Source: Gammaproteobacteria bacterium (GTDB taxonomy: Bacteria; Pseudomonadota; Gammaproteobacteria; Granulosicoccales; Granulosicoccaceae). From it: a stretch of DNA of 8,627 nt. Positions 7,142-8,627 of this stretch are shown one piece after another; position 1 is the first letter of the stretch; each line of letters opens with the position of its first letter. The position numbers and the translations under genes were made by a program. The notes below the pieces were generated by a model. That model ran no database searches, was not told the DNA's origin, and worked only from the letters and a program-made list of their open reading frames with translations. Location: NCBI GenBank assembly GCA_019634245.1, contig JAHQVR010000310.1, positions 1 through 8,627 of the forward strand, written 5' to 3'.

Positions 7142-8627
7142 AGCCCGGGCTTCCCTATCCCCTGGGTGCATCCGTCCAACAGGATGGTATTAACTTTGCG
7201 CTTTATTCAGCTCACGCAGACGCGGTCGAACTGTGTTTGTTCAACTCGGATGGCACGAAAGAACTGCAACGTCTTTCTATGCCGGCATGCAGCCAACAGG
7301 TGTGGCATGGATTTTTACCCAATACAGCCTCTGGCCAAGTTTATGGCTACCGCGTACACGGGCCTTACGATCCAACAGCCGGTCATAGATTCAATGCAAA
7401 CAAACTATTGCTCGACCCGTATGCTAAAAAAATTCTAGGTACTGTTGAATACTGCGATGAGATTTATGGCTACGTTCGGGGCCATATCGATAGTCATCTC
7501 TCTTTTGATATCCGTGACAGCGCCCCCTTTGTTCCCAAAGCAGTAGCGATAACTGGAAGTCACACTGCCAAGCAAAGGCCTTCCCAGCCAATACCCATTG
7601 CGGACTGCGTCATTCTGGAAGCCCATGTCAAGGGCCTGAGCCAAGAGTTCCCAGGCCTAAAGCAAGAGTACCAGGGGAAGTACTTAGCATTAACGGAGAC
7701 AAGACTATTAAATTACCTGGTCGACCTAGGGATCACAACAGTAGAGCTGCTGCCGATACACCATTGTGCTGATGAACCTTTTCTCGCAGCACAGGATTTA
7801 AGTAATTATTGGGGTTACAACTCGTTGGGCTTCTTTGCGCCGACTGAGCGCTATGGTAACGGGGAAGCGTTGGCCGAAATTAGACTAGCGCTTGAGGCAT
7901 TGCATGCACATGGGTTAGAGCTAATTTTAGATGTCGTATACAACCACAGCGCAGAAGGTAACGAATTAGGCCCGACGCTGTCATTTCGCGGTATCGACAA
8001 TGCCGCCTACTACAGACTGGCAGAGAACCGGGCGCACTATATCAATGATACTGGTACCGGCAATACTCTGAATATCAACAATCCCAGAGTGTTACAGCTT
8101 GTGATGGATTCACTTCGATATTGGCACAACGAAGTTGGCGTCGATGGTTTTCGATTCGATCTGGCCAGTATTCTGGGTAGGGAGCCTCGGGGTTTTGATC
8201 CCGGAGCCAGTTTTTTCGATGCCATTATTCAAGACCCGCAACTGAACAAAGCTAAATTCATTGCCGAACCCTGGGATATTGGACCAGGCGGCTACCAATT
8301 AGGTAACTACCCACATCCGTGGTCAGAATGGAATGATGAATTCAGAGATACAACCCGCCAATTTTGGTGTAATACGCCAGGCATGTTGGCCAAATTGGCT
8401 AATAAACTCTTAGGCAGCGCCTCCTTTTTCGACCACGATCATCGCACTCCATCTGCCAGTATCAATTTCATCACCGCGCACGATGGCTTCACACTAGAAG
8501 ATCTGGTTAGCTATGAATACAAACACAATCTCGCCAATCTTGAAGACAATCGCGACGGCCATAGCAACAACCACTCGTGTAACTACGGTGAAGAGGGCCC
8601 CACCGACAACTCAATGATTCAACAAGC
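7111..8627 (+). CDS. glgX: Glycogen debranching enzyme GlgX (isoamylase type), C-terminus cut off by the window edge
   Basis: This GH13 debranching enzyme hydrolyses the alpha-1,6 bonds of the short stubs that GlgP leaves on glycogen, so that phosphorolysis can go on. The frame is open for 505 codons to the window end; GlgX proteins are about 650-720 residues, so roughly 150-200 are missing. An N-terminal CBM48-like domain (about residues 14-100, with PLGASVQQDGINFALYSAHA and YGYRVHGPYDP) precedes the barrel. Visible motifs are ILEAHVKGL (168-176), SNYWGYN (231-237), DVVYNHS (274-280), nucleophile D350 in VDGFRFDLAS, acid/base E386 in IAEPWDIGPGGYQ, and D458 in TAHDGF. ATG 7111 is the only usual start codon after the upstream in-frame stop at 7048, and it lies 31 bases inside glgP with no recognisable ribosome binding site, which suggests coupled translation. 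The motifs are specific to the isoamylase/GlgX/TreX group; a separate pullulanase role is unlikely in this setting. Confidence 0.96.
   Translation, partial: MASKAASDQLEPGLPYPLGASVQQDGINFALYSAHADAVELCLFNSDGTKELQRLSMPACSQQVWHGFLPNTASGQVYGYRVHGPYDPTAGHRFNANKLLLDPYAKKILGTVEYCDEIYGYVRGHIDSHLSFDIRDSAPFVPKAVAITGSHTAKQRPSQPIPIADCVILEAHVKGLSQEFPGLKQEYQGKYLALTETRLLNYLVDLGITTVELLPIHHCADEPFLAAQDLSNYWGYNSLGFFAPTERYGNGEALAEIRLALEALHAHGLELILDVVYNHSAEGNELGPTLSFRGIDNAAYYRLAENRAHYINDTGTGNTLNINNPRVLQLVMDSLRYWHNEVGVDGFRFDLASILGREPRGFDPGASFFDAIIQDPQLNKAKFIAEPWDIGPGGYQLGNYPHPWSEWNDEFRDTTRQFWCNTPGMLAKLANKLLGSASFFDHDHRTPSASINFITAHDGFTLEDLVSYEYKHNLANLEDNRDGHSNNHSCNYGEEGPTDNSMIQQ

Noticed and set aside
7633..7674. Imperfect tandem repeat of 21 bases in glgX (15 of 21 matching) encoding GLSQEFP and GLKQEYQ
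   Set aside because: This stretch aligns with E. coli GlgX without a gap, so it is not an inserted duplication; the similarity is probably chance.

Overview
The window is a compact glycogen metabolism locus with two divergent gene blocks. On the minus strand lies the synthesis block glgC, glgA, glgB, transcribed right to left, with glgB running off the left edge. On the plus strand lies the breakdown block glgP, glgX, with glgX running off the right edge. Nearly every base is coding. The only sizeable non-coding stretch is the 84-base region between the glgC and glgP starts (4538-4621). No RNA gene, mobile element, CRISPR array or phage-like sequence was seen.

Together the genes form a full cycle. 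GlgC activates glucose 1-phosphate to ADP-glucose, GlgA builds linear alpha-1,4 glucan, and GlgB adds alpha-1,6 branches. GlgP shortens outer chains to glucose 1-phosphate, and GlgX removes the short branch stubs that GlgP leaves. Separating synthesis and breakdown onto opposite strands differs from the single co-directional E. coli glgBXCAP cluster. It would let the cell control the two directions separately from one short control region, where I see two candidate sigma70-type promoters whose -10 boxes overlap.

The protein motifs and the roughly balanced base composition fit a proteobacterium, probably a gammaproteobacterium, but there is no rRNA or other taxonomic marker here, so this is a weak inference. 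Within-family oddities are the most interesting content. GlgA is divergent, cysteine-rich and has a C-x3-C-x2-C cluster. GlgC lacks the lysine that binds the activator fructose 1,6-bisphosphate in E. coli. GlgB is the short form without the extra N-terminal domain. I found no evidence of an undescribed system. This is a well-formed primary-metabolism locus in an arrangement worth noting.
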